Below are positions 8,389-16,115 of a DNA stretch of 64,000 bases, piece by piece. Below the pieces are notes generated by a model. The model was not told where the DNA came from. It ran no database searches and worked only from the letters and a program-made list of their open reading frames with translations. The stretch lies in contig NZ_CP107811.1 of assembly GCF_036346105.1 (NCBI RefSeq), forward strand, positions 4,158,501 through 4,222,500, given 5' to 3'. Numbering within the stretch: the stretch's first letter is position 1; every line of letters begins with the position of its first letter. Origin of the DNA: Streptomyces sp. NBC_00539 (GTDB lineage: Bacteria > Actinomycetota > Actinomycetes > Streptomycetales > Streptomycetaceae). Made by a program: the position numbers and the translations under genes.

Positions 8389-9384
8389 ATGACGACAGGT
8401 CGGCTCGGGCAGCAGGCCCCGCCACCCAACGCCGCTTATTCGGGGCAGGTCGTGCATTTTCCGGACCCGGTCCGGGCTGCCCGGCATCCTCACGGTGTCC
8501 GGATGAGTGGTGAGGGTCATCCCGATTTCTCTCCTTATGCTCGGGCGGCGGTGGAGATCGCGGAGCCGCCTGAGGGTTTCGGTGTGGACGAGCTGCGTTT
8601 GACGGATTACGTGTCCGCGAATGCGGCGATGCGCGCGGTGGGTCACGAGTTGTGGGACACGGTCGGTGCGGTGGCGACTCCGCACGGGTGGACGTGGCAC
8701 CACGTGGCGGGTTCGCGCCGGTTGGAGCTGGTTCCGGTCGAGGTGAAGGCGTTGCTCCGTCATCACGCGGGGCTGGCGTCGGCGCCGGTGGATCAGGACA
8801 AGCGTGGGACGCGGCCCCTGCAGGAGGTGCGTCCGGTGCACCTGGGTCTGCCGAAGTCGGTGGTTTCGGTGTCGGAGCGGCAGGTGCAGGGGGTCGAGGA
8901 GGATCTCGGGTACCGGCTTCCGGAGGCGTACCGGTCGTTCCTCAAGGCGGCCGGGGGTTGTGCGCCGGTGGGTACGGGGCTGGACGTGGAGCTGGGCCTG
9001 CTGGTGGACCAGCCGTTCTTCACGGTGCGTGAGGAGGCGGCGGTCAATGACCTGGTGTACGTCAACAAGTGTTTGCGGGACCACCTGACGAAGGACTACC
9101 TGTGCGTGGCCTTCGTGCAGGGCGGGTTGCTCGCGGTGAAGGTGAAGGGTGAGGGGATCGGCTCCGTGTGGTTCTCCCCCTACGACGACGGACGGGACCG
9201 GGACGGCTGGTCGGTGCAGGAGCGCGTGGAGCGGTTGTTGCTGCCGTGCGGTGCTGATTTCGACGCCTTTCTGGAGCGGTTGGCGGGTAGTCCGCCGGAG
9301 TTGGAGACGGTGGCCGGTCTGATGGTGGACGGCGGATTCGCACGCTCGGTTCCCGTTGCGGGTGCCGCTCCGGTGGAGGGGTGA
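8389..9384 (+). CDS. HNH-like nuclease domain fused to SUKH (SMI1/KNR4) immunity domain
   Basis: 331 residues, two parts. Residues about 25-135 resemble the WHH/LHH class of HNH/Endo VII toxin nucleases. GHPDFSPYA (about 43-51), then DELRLTDYVSANAAMRA, then WTWHH with H104 and H105, followed by RRLELVPVEVKALLRHHAG, match the family layout of the metal-binding histidines. Residues about 163-320 are a SUKH domain beginning ERQVQGVEEDLGYRLPEAYR. Nuclease and antidote are therefore in one chain, which would normally be self-inhibited. No secretion signal is seen. The next gene starts 8 bases downstream, so the two are co-transcribed. Domain calls rest on motif recognition. Confidence 0.72.
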   Translation: MTTGRLGQQAPPPNAAYSGQVVHFPDPVRAARHPHGVRMSGEGHPDFSPYARAAVEIAEPPEGFGVDELRLTDYVSANAAMRAVGHELWDTVGAVATPHGWTWHHVAGSRRLELVPVEVKALLRHHAGLASAPVDQDKRGTRPLQEVRPVHLGLPKSVVSVSERQVQGVEEDLGYRLPEAYRSFLKAAGGCAPVGTGLDVELGLLVDQPFFTVREEAAVNDLVYVNKCLRDHLTKDYLCVAFVQGGLLAVKVKGEGIGSVWFSPYDDGRDRDGWSVQERVERLLLPCGADFDAFLERLAGSPPELETVAGLMVDGGFARSVPVAGAAPVEG

Positions 9385-9391
9385 CGGCGCG

Positions 9392-11794
9392 GTGGTGACG
9401 TTTGCGCAGGCGCAGGAGCGCGCCGAGGAGTGGATCAACGGGGACGTGCCCGCCTACCAGCACCGTGAGGTGCGGGTACGGGAGTTCGGACTCGGGTTCG
9501 TGGTGTGGTCGGAGGACCGGGCGGGCGGTCCGGTGTCCGGTGGTGGGCGGCATCGGCTGGTCATCGCGCGGGACAGTGGTGAGGTGACGTTGTGGCCCGG
9601 GTTGCCGGTGGGTGAGGTGATCCGGCGGTACGAGGAGGAGTACGGGGCGGCGGCGGCGCCGGTCGCGGAGGCTTCGGTGCCGTCGCCGCGGATCGACTCG
9701 GAGCAGACCTCGTTCATGTTGAGTCCGCCGGAGTGGTTGCAGGAGGCGGCGGACCGGGCGGGGATTGCGCGGGCGGAGCCGTCGGGGGGTGCGGGTTCCG
9801 AGGCTGCCGGGGTCCCTTCGGGCGCGGTGGCGTCCCGTGGCGGGGGCGAGGCGGCGTACGAGCCGACCGCCAATGACGGGGTGCCGGCCGGGGCGACGCC
9901 GTGGGCGGGGACGGATGTGAATTCCGGCGCGGACGAGCCGTCGGTGCCGTTGCCGGCGACGGTGTTCGCGCCGCCGCTTTCGGGGTCGGACGTGGAGGAG
10001 GGCGCGGCGGCGTCTTCGGGGGTGGCTCCGGAGGCGAAGACGACGTTGATGTCCGGGGGCAGTCAGCTGCCGAGGACGGCGATAGCGCCGGCGTTGGGGG
10101 AGGGTGCCGGGAGCATCGCCGACGCGCCGACGAGCAAGGCGCAGGTACGGCCGGGGGTTTCCAGGGCAGTGGCCGGTGCGCCGGCTGACGTGCCGTCCGC
10201 GCCTCCTGCGCCTCCCGCGCTGCCGGGGGCTTCTGGTGCGCCGGGTGGTGGGCTTGATCACGCTGCGACGATGCTGGCCGGTCCTGCTGTGGTGGGGCCG
10301 CCGGCTCCGCCCGGGCCGCCGCCGGCTCCTGGTGTGCCTGGGGGTGCGTCCGGGGGTGCCGGTGCGGGTGCCGGTGCTTCTGGTGGGCCGGGTGGTGGGC
10401 TTGATCATGCGGCGACGATGCTGGCGGGGCCTGCTGTGGTGGGGCCGCCGGCTCCGCCGGGGCCGCCGCCGGCTCCGCCGGGGCCGCCGCCGGCTCCTGG
10501 TGTGCCTGGGGGTGCGTCCGGGGGTGCCGGTGTTCCCGGCGCGCCGGGTGGCGGGCTTGATCACGCTGCGACGATGCTGGCGGGGCCTGCTGTGGTGGGG
10601 CCGCCGGCTCCGCCCGGGCCGCCGCCGGCTCCTGGTGTACCTCCGGGTCCGCCCGGGGTTCCCGGTGCTCCTGCGGCTCCTGGCGCGCCTGGTGTGGGCG
10701 CGCACCACGCCGCGACGATGCTGGCCGGTCCCGCTGTCCCGCAGCCGCCCGGCCCGCCCGGGCCGCCGCCCGGCGCGCCGCAGCACGGCCCGGCTCCCGT
10801 GGCGGCGCAGTCCGGCGTCCCCACGGTGGGTCCCGGCTACCAGGCCGTGTTGCGCTACCGCGCGCCCGACGGCTCCGAGCAGCAGCTGATCCGTCGTTCG
10901 GCGCCGGGTACGCCGCACCCGGAGTGGCAGATCCTGTACGAGCTGCGGGCGATGAACGTGCCGCCGCAGCAGGTGCTGGAGCTGCACACGGAGCTGGCGT
11001 CGTGTGAGCTGCCGGGTGGTTACTGCGCGCGGATGATCAGGGAGACGTGGCCGCAGGTGCGGATCACGAGCGTGGCCCCGTACGGCACGGATCACGCGAG
11101 CCGTCAGCAGGGCATGCGGCATCTGATCACCCACCAGAGTGAACTGCACCAGGTGGCGGACGGTCCGGCGCGCCCCGCGCCGGTGCGGGCGCCGCTGCCG
11201 CAGGTTCCGTTGCAGCCGGCGATCCCGCTGGAGGCGATCGCGCAGGAGCTGGCGGGGGCGTTCGGGCCGCAGGGCGTGTTCCGTTTCGAGCAGCGGGCGG
11301 TGTCCCGTCAGGGTGTGCCGGAGATCGTGGCGCAGACGCTGATGTGGTCGGGTCTGCCGGTGGACTTCGGGCCGTTCTTCTGGGCGCAGGCGGTGCCGGG
11401 TCAGCCGTTGCCGACGCTGGCGGAGCTTGCTGCGCAGCGGCAGGTGCAGGCGGCGTCGGACGCGGGTTCGTACCTGGTGGTCGGCAGTGACTTCGGCAAG
11501 GCGCTGTGCGTGCAGTACGGGACGGCGCACATCGTCGCGGTTCCGGTGGAGGCCGGTCCGGGCGGGGCGCCGGTGCCGCCGCAGTTCGTGAATTCGAGCC
11601 TGCCGCAGTTCGTGCGGTCGCTGGCGATGCTGGGTCAGATGTGGCGGCTGCGCCAGCATTTGACGCCGGAGCAGGCGGGGCGCTGGACCGTCGATTTCCA
11701 GGCGAATCTGGCGGGGCTGGACGGTGCGGCGCTGGCTTCGCCGGAGAGCTGGTGGTCGGTGCTGGTGGAGCAGATGTGGGACGGGCTGCTCTGA
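9392..11794 (+). CDS. Multidomain protein: Imm35-like, Pro/Gly repeats, nucleotide deaminase, SUKH-4
   Basis: About 800 residues. Residues 1-75 (TFAQAQERAEEWIN, then RLVIARDSGEVTLWPGLPVG) look like the YrhB/Imm35 immunity fold. Residues about 80-480 are low-complexity Ala/Gly/Pro, including four in-frame repeats. Residues about 485-600 carry a deaminase signature: TPHPEWQILYELRAMNVPP, then H532-x-E534 and C538...C545 in HTELASCELPGGYC. The last 200 or so residues (from PLEAIAQELAGAFGPQGVFR to the C-terminus) resemble SUKH-4. One chain thus carries a toxin-like enzyme with an immunity domain at each end. I chose GTG at 9392 with GGAGGG 11 bases upstream; GTG at 9395 is equally possible. A strong hairpin follows. 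Confidence 0.7.
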   Translation: MVTFAQAQERAEEWINGDVPAYQHREVRVREFGLGFVVWSEDRAGGPVSGGGRHRLVIARDSGEVTLWPGLPVGEVIRRYEEEYGAAAAPVAEASVPSPRIDSEQTSFMLSPPEWLQEAADRAGIARAEPSGGAGSEAAGVPSGAVASRGGGEAAYEPTANDGVPAGATPWAGTDVNSGADEPSVPLPATVFAPPLSGSDVEEGAAASSGVAPEAKTTLMSGGSQLPRTAIAPALGEGAGSIADAPTSKAQVRPGVSRAVAGAPADVPSAPPAPPALPGASGAPGGGLDHAATMLAGPAVVGPPAPPGPPPAPGVPGGASGGAGAGAGASGGPGGGLDHAATMLAGPAVVGPPAPPGPPPAPPGPPPAPGVPGGASGGAGVPGAPGGGLDHAATMLAGPAVVGPPAPPGPPPAPGVPPGPPGVPGAPAAPGAPGVGAHHAATMLAGPAVPQPPGPPGPPPGAPQHGPAPVAAQSGVPTVGPGYQAVLRYRAPDGSEQQLIRRSAPGTPHPEWQILYELRAMNVPPQQVLELHTELASCELPGGYCARMIRETWPQVRITSVAPYGTDHASRQQGMRHLITHQSELHQVADGPARPAPVRAPLPQVPLQPAIPLEAIAQELAGAFGPQGVFRFEQRAVSRQGVPEIVAQTLMWSGLPVDFGPFFWAQAVPGQPLPTLAELAAQRQVQAASDAGSYLVVGSDFGKALCVQYGTAHIVAVPVEAGPGGAPVPPQFVNSSLPQFVRSLAMLGQMWRLRQHLTPEQAGRWTVDFQANLAGLDGAALASPESWWSVLVEQMWDGLL
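10241..10780 (+). repeat. Four in-frame tandem repeats (48-52 codons each)
   Basis: Units built around HAATMLAGPAV followed by Pro-rich PPAPPGPPPAP begin near 10256, 10403, 10559 and 10703. The spacings are 147, 156 and 144 bp, all multiples of three. Copies 1-3 are nearly identical at DNA level. Copy 4 has diverged (AHHAATMLAGPAVPQPPGPP), suggesting recent duplication of the first three. Confidence 0.85.
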
Positions 11795-11814
11795 TCGCAG
11801 CCGTCGGCAGGTGT

Positions 11815-11854
11815 GGCCGGGCCGGGACCCCCGCGAGGGGTTCCCGGCCCGGCC
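11815..11854 (+). terminator. Hairpin terminator after the deaminase-SUKH-4 gene
   Basis: Arms GGCCGGGCCGGGA and TCCCGGCCCGGCC (13 bp) close over an inner CCCC/GGGG stem, 20 bp after the stop codon. There is no U-tract, as is common in Streptomyces. Confidence 0.75.
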
Positions 11855-11920
11855 ATTCCGGCTTCAGGGAGCAAATGGCGCATCCTTGACGGGAATCCCC
11901 GCGAGAGAGGCGCTTCCAGC

Positions 11921-12817
11921 ATGAGTGCACCGATGACACCTCAGGGACCTCAGGGTTTGGCGACCGCGCGCGGTCGCGGTTACCGGACCGATCAGGTCGA
12001 CCGGTATCTCGCGCGGCTGTCGGGCAGCCGGGACGAGGCCTGGGAGCGGGTGGCTCGGCTGACGGTCCTGGCGAAGCGGATGGAGGCGGAGGCGCAGCGG
12101 CTGCGGGAGGCGGTGGCCTCGCTGGCGCCGCAGACGTACGACGAGCTGAGCGAGCGGGCGCGGCGGATCCTGGCGCTGGCGCAGGAGGAGGGCGAAGCCG
12201 TACGGGGGGACGCGCGCGCGGACGCGGCGGCGACGCTGGGCGCGGCGGACGCGTACGCGGACCGGGTGGCGGAGCTGGCGCGGCAGGACGCGCACGCGGT
12301 GGTGGAGCAGACCGAGGTGCGGGCGCGGCAGGGGCTGGAGCGGGCGCAGCGCGAGGCGGACGAGGTGCGGGCCGGGGCCCGGGACGACGCGGCGCGGTGG
12401 CGGGCGGAGGCGCACGCGGCGCTGGTGGAGACGCGCCGGCGGGCGGACGTGCTGGTGGCGGAGCGGGAGCAGGAGCAGAGGGAGCGCCGGGAGGCGGCGG
12501 AGCGGGAGATCGCCGTACGGGAGGCGGACCAGGAGGCGCGGCTGTCGGAGCTGGAGCGGGACGCGCAGGCGCGGCTGGCCGAGGCGCGGCGGGCCTTCGC
12601 GGAGGCGGAGGAGGCGGCGCGGCACGGGCAGGAGGACGCCGAGGCCCGGGGGGCGGAGCTGGTCGCGGCGGCGCGGGCGCGGGAGGAGCGGGTGGGGCGG
12701 GAGACGGAGCGGGTCCTGCGGGAGCATGCGGCGGCGCAGGAGGAGATGCGGGCGCACATGAGTCATGTGCGGTCCAGCCTGGCGGCGTTGACGGGGCGGG
12801 CTCCTGCGGAGGGCTGA
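11921..12817 (+). CDS. FilP/cellulose-binding-like coiled-coil protein
   Basis: 298 residues, nearly all predicted coiled coil after residue 25. The N-terminus has GYRTDQVDRYLARLSG (about 21-36), reminiscent of the DivIVA-type N-terminal motif. It is followed by Ala/Glu/Arg heptads to the end. Streptomyces proteins of this type are annotated as cellulose-binding proteins; the best studied relative by length and composition is the cytoskeletal FilP, which works with Scy and DivIVA at hyphal tips. This is a paralogue at best, since no scy neighbour is seen. The ATG at 11921 is preceded by GAGAGAGG 10 bases upstream. Confidence 0.6.
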   Translation: MSAPMTPQGPQGLATARGRGYRTDQVDRYLARLSGSRDEAWERVARLTVLAKRMEAEAQRLREAVASLAPQTYDELSERARRILALAQEEGEAVRGDARADAAATLGAADAYADRVAELARQDAHAVVEQTEVRARQGLERAQREADEVRAGARDDAARWRAEAHAALVETRRRADVLVAEREQEQRERREAAEREIAVREADQEARLSELERDAQARLAEARRAFAEAEEAARHGQEDAEARGAELVAAARAREERVGRETERVLREHAAAQEEMRAHMSHVRSSLAALTGRAPAEG

Positions 12818-12915
12818 CGGCTCCTGCGGAGGGCTGGCGCGGGTTCCCGTGCGGGGCGGGTGGGGTTGCCCGTGCGGGGCCGCCCCGCGGAGCGGCCCCG
12901 GCTGCGCCGGGCTTT

Positions 12916-12991
12916 GCGGGGCTCCGCCCCGCACCCCGCGCCTCAAACGCCGGCGGGGCTGGGGAGTGGTGCCTCAAACGCCGGCGGGGCT
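12916..12991. repeat. Intergenic REP-like element with duplicated 20-mer
   Basis: A perfect hairpin GCGGGGC-TCC-GCCCCGC (12916-12932) is followed by two exact copies of CCTCAAACGCCGGCGGGGCT at 12941-12960 and 12972-12991. I recognise this phrase as a common dispersed intergenic repeat in Streptomyces genomes. The second copy contains the stop codon of the next minus-strand gene. Confidence 0.7.
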
Positions 12992-13921
12992 TGAGGGGGT
13001 GGCGGGACTGGTCGGGGCGGCGGGGCTTGAGGGGGCGGTCGGGGCTGGCGGGGTGGTCGGGTTGGCCGGGGTGGCGGGGCTGGTTTTGGCGGGGCCGGGT
13101 GGGGCGTCCGCGGCGGGGGCGTAGAGGTACGGGTCGCTGCGCAGGCCGTGGGAGGTGACCGTCACCGGGAAGGGGGCGGGCGGGGGGTTGGGGAGGGGGG
13201 TGGTGAGGGCGCAGGTCACGGGGTCGAGGACGGCCGGGACCGGGGTGTCGGCCACCGTGACGCGGGCGTCGTCGAAGCCGCCGCCCTCGATGGTGAGGAT
13301 GCCGTCCGCGAGGGTGACGCGTGTGATCACCGGGTTGGCGCGGGTGGCCAGCTTGTTGACGAGGTAGGCACCCGCCGGGGCTCCGGTGAGGGCCCAGATC
13401 TCCCCGGGCAGGCGCGGGAGTCCGCCGCCCACGTCGGCGAGGAAGAAGAGGACGACGTAGAGCATCGTGACCGCGCCGAGTGCCACGTACTGGAGGTCGA
13501 CCAGGTCCGTGCGGCCGCTGTCGTTCGCGATGAGTTCCCGCAGCGGCCGCCGGCCCGTGGTCGTGGGCCTGGCGGCCGGCTTGGCGAGGCTGCCGTTCTG
13601 CACGCGGATCCCGACGACCGTCTTGGCCCCGATCAGTGCCAGGTACGGGCCGCCCAGCAGCGGCAGGTACACCGTCGTCAGGTTGGACAGCGGGCCGTGT
13701 TCGCCCTGGAACCAGGCGACTCCGCCGCCCGCCGTCAGCCCGTAGGCGAGGCAGGTGAGCAGCAGCCACACCAGGATGACGGTCCAGGCCAGGGCGAGGG
13801 TGGTGGAGGTGGAGAGCCGGCCGTCGCGGCCGGTGATGAAGCCGGGGTGGTGGTAGAGCCGCAGGGCGGCCGGGCCGGCCAGGGCGGCGAGTAAGGCCAG
13901 GGCGAGGAGTGCGGATGTCAT
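12974..13921 (-). CDS. Membrane protein with TIG-like domain and Pro-rich tail
   Basis: 315 residues, no assigned function. There is a hydrophobic N-terminus (MTSALLALALLAALAGPAAL) and further membrane segments near 45-65 (LALAWTVILVWLLLTCLAYG), 90-108 and 148-168. A short segment, PVITRVTLADGILTIEGGGF, resembles an IPT/TIG immunoglobulin-like strand set. The tail is a Thr/Ala/Pro repeat encoded by GC-rich reiterated DNA that runs into the REP-like element holding the stop codon. The ATG at 13921 was chosen over an upstream ATG at 13993 because it begins the hydrophobic segment. Confidence 0.6.
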   Translation of the reverse strand: MTSALLALALLAALAGPAALRLYHHPGFITGRDGRLSTSTTLALAWTVILVWLLLTCLAYGLTAGGGVAWFQGEHGPLSNLTTVYLPLLGGPYLALIGAKTVVGIRVQNGSLAKPAARPTTTGRRPLRELIANDSGRTDLVDLQYVALGAVTMLYVVLFFLADVGGGLPRLPGEIWALTGAPAGAYLVNKLATRANPVITRVTLADGILTIEGGGFDDARVTVADTPVPAVLDPVTCALTTPLPNPPPAPFPVTVTSHGLRSDPYLYAPAADAPPGPAKTSPATPANPTTPPAPTAPSSPAAPTSPATPSSPAGV

Positions 13922-14003
13922 GGGTCCCCCGTGTGGTGGTGCCGGGCGGCGGGTCGCCCCCAGAGAGATACCCGTACGCCCCGAGCATGACAACTCGCGG
14001 GGG

Positions 14004-15800
14004 CTACTCCTGGCCCGGCAGGACGGGGAACCTGCGGGGCGCCACCGTCAGCAGGATCAGCAGCGCGGCCAGGGCGGCCACCGCCGCGCCGAGGAAGATG
14101 TGGTGCACGGCGGCGTTCACGGCGGCCCGCAGGTGGTCGGCGGCGGCCCGCGGGAGGAGTTCCGGCCGGTCCAGTGCCTTCGACACGTCGTCCAGGTGGT
14201 CCGGCAGTCCGGGAACGGGGGCCCGCGTCAGCCGGGCGGCGATGGTGGCGTTGGCGACGGCCCCCATGAGTGCCGCTCCCACGCTCTGGCCGACCTGACG
14301 GGAGAACAGGACGGAGGCCGTCGTGGTTCCCCGTTCCGCCCAGACCACCGTGGACTGGACCCCGGCGATCAGCGGGAGTTGGAAGAGCCCGAGGGCCGCG
14401 CCGAGCAGCAGCATGACCGTCGCGGCCTGCCAGGGCCGGGCCGGGTAGGGGAGCAGGGTGAAGGAGAACAGGACCACGGCGGCCAGGGCGACCCCGGTGG
14501 CGGCGGTGTCGCGGAAGCCGATGCGCCGGTAGACGTGCTGGGCGAAGGCGGCGGTGATGGGCCAGGTCAGGGTCATGGCGGAGGCGACCAGGCCGGCGTT
14601 GACCGCGCCGAGGCCGAGCACGGCCTGGGCGTAGGTCGGCATGAAGACCTGCGGGGCGGCCATGAGGAGGCCGAGGGCGGCCATGGCGAGGTTGACGGCG
14701 GCGATCGTGCGCCGGCGCCACACCCAGCCGGGCAGGATCGGTTCCTCGGCCCGGCGCTCCACCCGCACGACCAGGGCGGCCAGCAGTGCGCCGGTGGCCA
14801 GGAGTCCGAGGGAGGGCGCGGAGAGCCAGGGCCAGGCGACGCCGCCTTGGACGAGGGCGAACAGCACGACCCCGCCGCAGGCGAACACGCCGAGTGCGCC
14901 GGCCCAGTCGATGGGGCCCCGGCGCCCCGGCGACCGCACGGGTTCGGTGAGGTGGCGGGCGATGATCGCCAGTGCGGCGAGGGCGAGCGGCAGGTTGAGC
15001 AGGAAGATCCAGCGCCAGTCCGCGTAGGTGGCGATGACCCCGCCGACCGCGGGGCCGCCGACGGCCGAGGTGGCCCACACGACGGTCATCCGGGACTGGA
15101 TGCGGGGGCGGTCCTTGAGGGGGTAGAGGTCGGCGGCCAGGGTCTGGACCGTGCCCTGGAGGGCGCCGCCGCCCAGTCCTTGGAGGATGCGGAAGGCGAT
15201 GAGGGCGGCCATGTTCCAGGCGGCGGCGCACAGCAGTGAGCCGAGGAGGAACAGGCTGATGCCGATGAGCAGGACGGGCTTGCGGCCGTAGGTGTCGGAG
15301 AGCTTCCCGTAGACGGGGAGGGTGACGGTGCCGGCGAGTACGTAGCCCGCGAAGATCCAGGAGAAGACGGAGAACCCGCCGAGGTCGCCGACGATCTGGG
15401 GGACGGCGGTGGAGACGATGGCGCCGTCGAGGGCGACGAGGCCCATGGTCAGCATCAGCGCGGCGACGACGGCGGTCTTCGGCCGCCCGGGCGGGGCCGC
15501 CGCGGGCGCGCTTGCGGCCCCGGCCCGCCCCGCCTCGTCCGACTCCCCGGCCGCGTCCGACTCCCCGGCCGTATCCGGCTCTCCGGGCGCGTCCGACTTC
15601 CCGGTTCCGCCCGTCTCCCCGGGGTCAGCGGCCCTGACCGGTTCGCCGGCCGTGCCCGGCCGCCGGGGTCCCGCCGGTTCCCCGGCTCCCTCCGCCCGCC
15701 CCGCTCCCCCCGCCTCCCACGGATTGGCTGAAACGTTTCTCCTCAGACGGTTCCGCGCGCCCTCCCCAGGGCGGCCCCCCGCTCTCTCCCCCATGCCCAC
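14004..15800 (-). CDS. MFS multidrug exporter, DHA2 (EmrB/QacA) family
   Basis: About 598 residues with 14 predicted membrane helices. After a 105-residue Gly/Glu/Ala-rich N-terminus come MLTMGLVALDGAIVSTAVPQ (TM1) and the motif A region GKLSDTYGRKPVLL. Antiporter motif C-like glycines lie around SAVGGPAVGGVIATYADWRW, and the D1-type IVSTAVPQIV motif is typical of proton-driven 14-TM exporters. I chose GTG at 15800 because GGAGGGG lies 6 bases upstream; ATG at 15794 or 15818 is possible. It diverges from a MacB-type ABC operon across about 315 bp. The substrate is unknown. Confidence 0.85.
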   Translation of the reverse strand: MGMGERAGGRPGEGARNRLRRNVSANPWEAGGAGRAEGAGEPAGPRRPGTAGEPVRAADPGETGGTGKSDAPGEPDTAGESDAAGESDEAGRAGAASAPAAAPPGRPKTAVVAALMLTMGLVALDGAIVSTAVPQIVGDLGGFSVFSWIFAGYVLAGTVTLPVYGKLSDTYGRKPVLLIGISLFLLGSLLCAAAWNMAALIAFRILQGLGGGALQGTVQTLAADLYPLKDRPRIQSRMTVVWATSAVGGPAVGGVIATYADWRWIFLLNLPLALAALAIIARHLTEPVRSPGRRGPIDWAGALGVFACGGVVLFALVQGGVAWPWLSAPSLGLLATGALLAALVVRVERRAEEPILPGWVWRRRTIAAVNLAMAALGLLMAAPQVFMPTYAQAVLGLGAVNAGLVASAMTLTWPITAAFAQHVYRRIGFRDTAATGVALAAVVLFSFTLLPYPARPWQAATVMLLLGAALGLFQLPLIAGVQSTVVWAERGTTTASVLFSRQVGQSVGAALMGAVANATIAARLTRAPVPGLPDHLDDVSKALDRPELLPRAAADHLRAAVNAAVHHIFLGAAVAALAALLILLTVAPRRFPVLPGQE

Positions 15801-16115
15801 CGCAGTCCCCTCCACCATGCACGCGTGTGCGGGGAACACCCTCTCACCGGGCGTGCGCCGGCGGTATCCCCGAGACCCGCCGTCCCGAAGGATGAAAACC
15901 CCTAGGGGTTCCTCCACAGCCAGGGCGAGGGGTCTTTCGTCCCCGCGGAGGAGGTGCCGGTCTCCGGCAGGTCCTTAACTGAGTCATACGAGCGGGCCGG
16001 CCGGGGTGGGGGTAACCCCCGTACGGACACGGCGATGGGCACCAGTGCCCAGCGCACCCCCGTTCAACAGACTTGGGCCGGCGAGCTGCGCCGACCACCG
16101 ACGAGGGGAAACACC
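15801..16115. promoter_or_regulatory. Divergent intergenic region with two palindromes
   Basis: This 315-bp gap separates the MFS exporter (left, minus) and the ABC operon (right, plus). It holds no gene. Two perfect dyads stand out: AACCCCTAGGGGTT at 15897-15910 and GGGGG-TAA-CCCCC at 16008-16020. The first lies 96 bp before the MFS start, the second 95 bp before the ABC start. Both could be operators; no repressor gene is adjacent. Confidence 0.4.

Noticed and set aside
10241..10780. Repeat array considered as CRISPR
   Set aside because: The units are in frame, directly adjacent and coding (Pro/Gly protein repeat), with no unique spacers and no cas genes.
16008..16020. GGGGG-TAA-CCCCC as a terminator of the MFS gene
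   Set aside because: It lies upstream of both divergent genes, so it cannot terminate either. A regulatory role is more likely.
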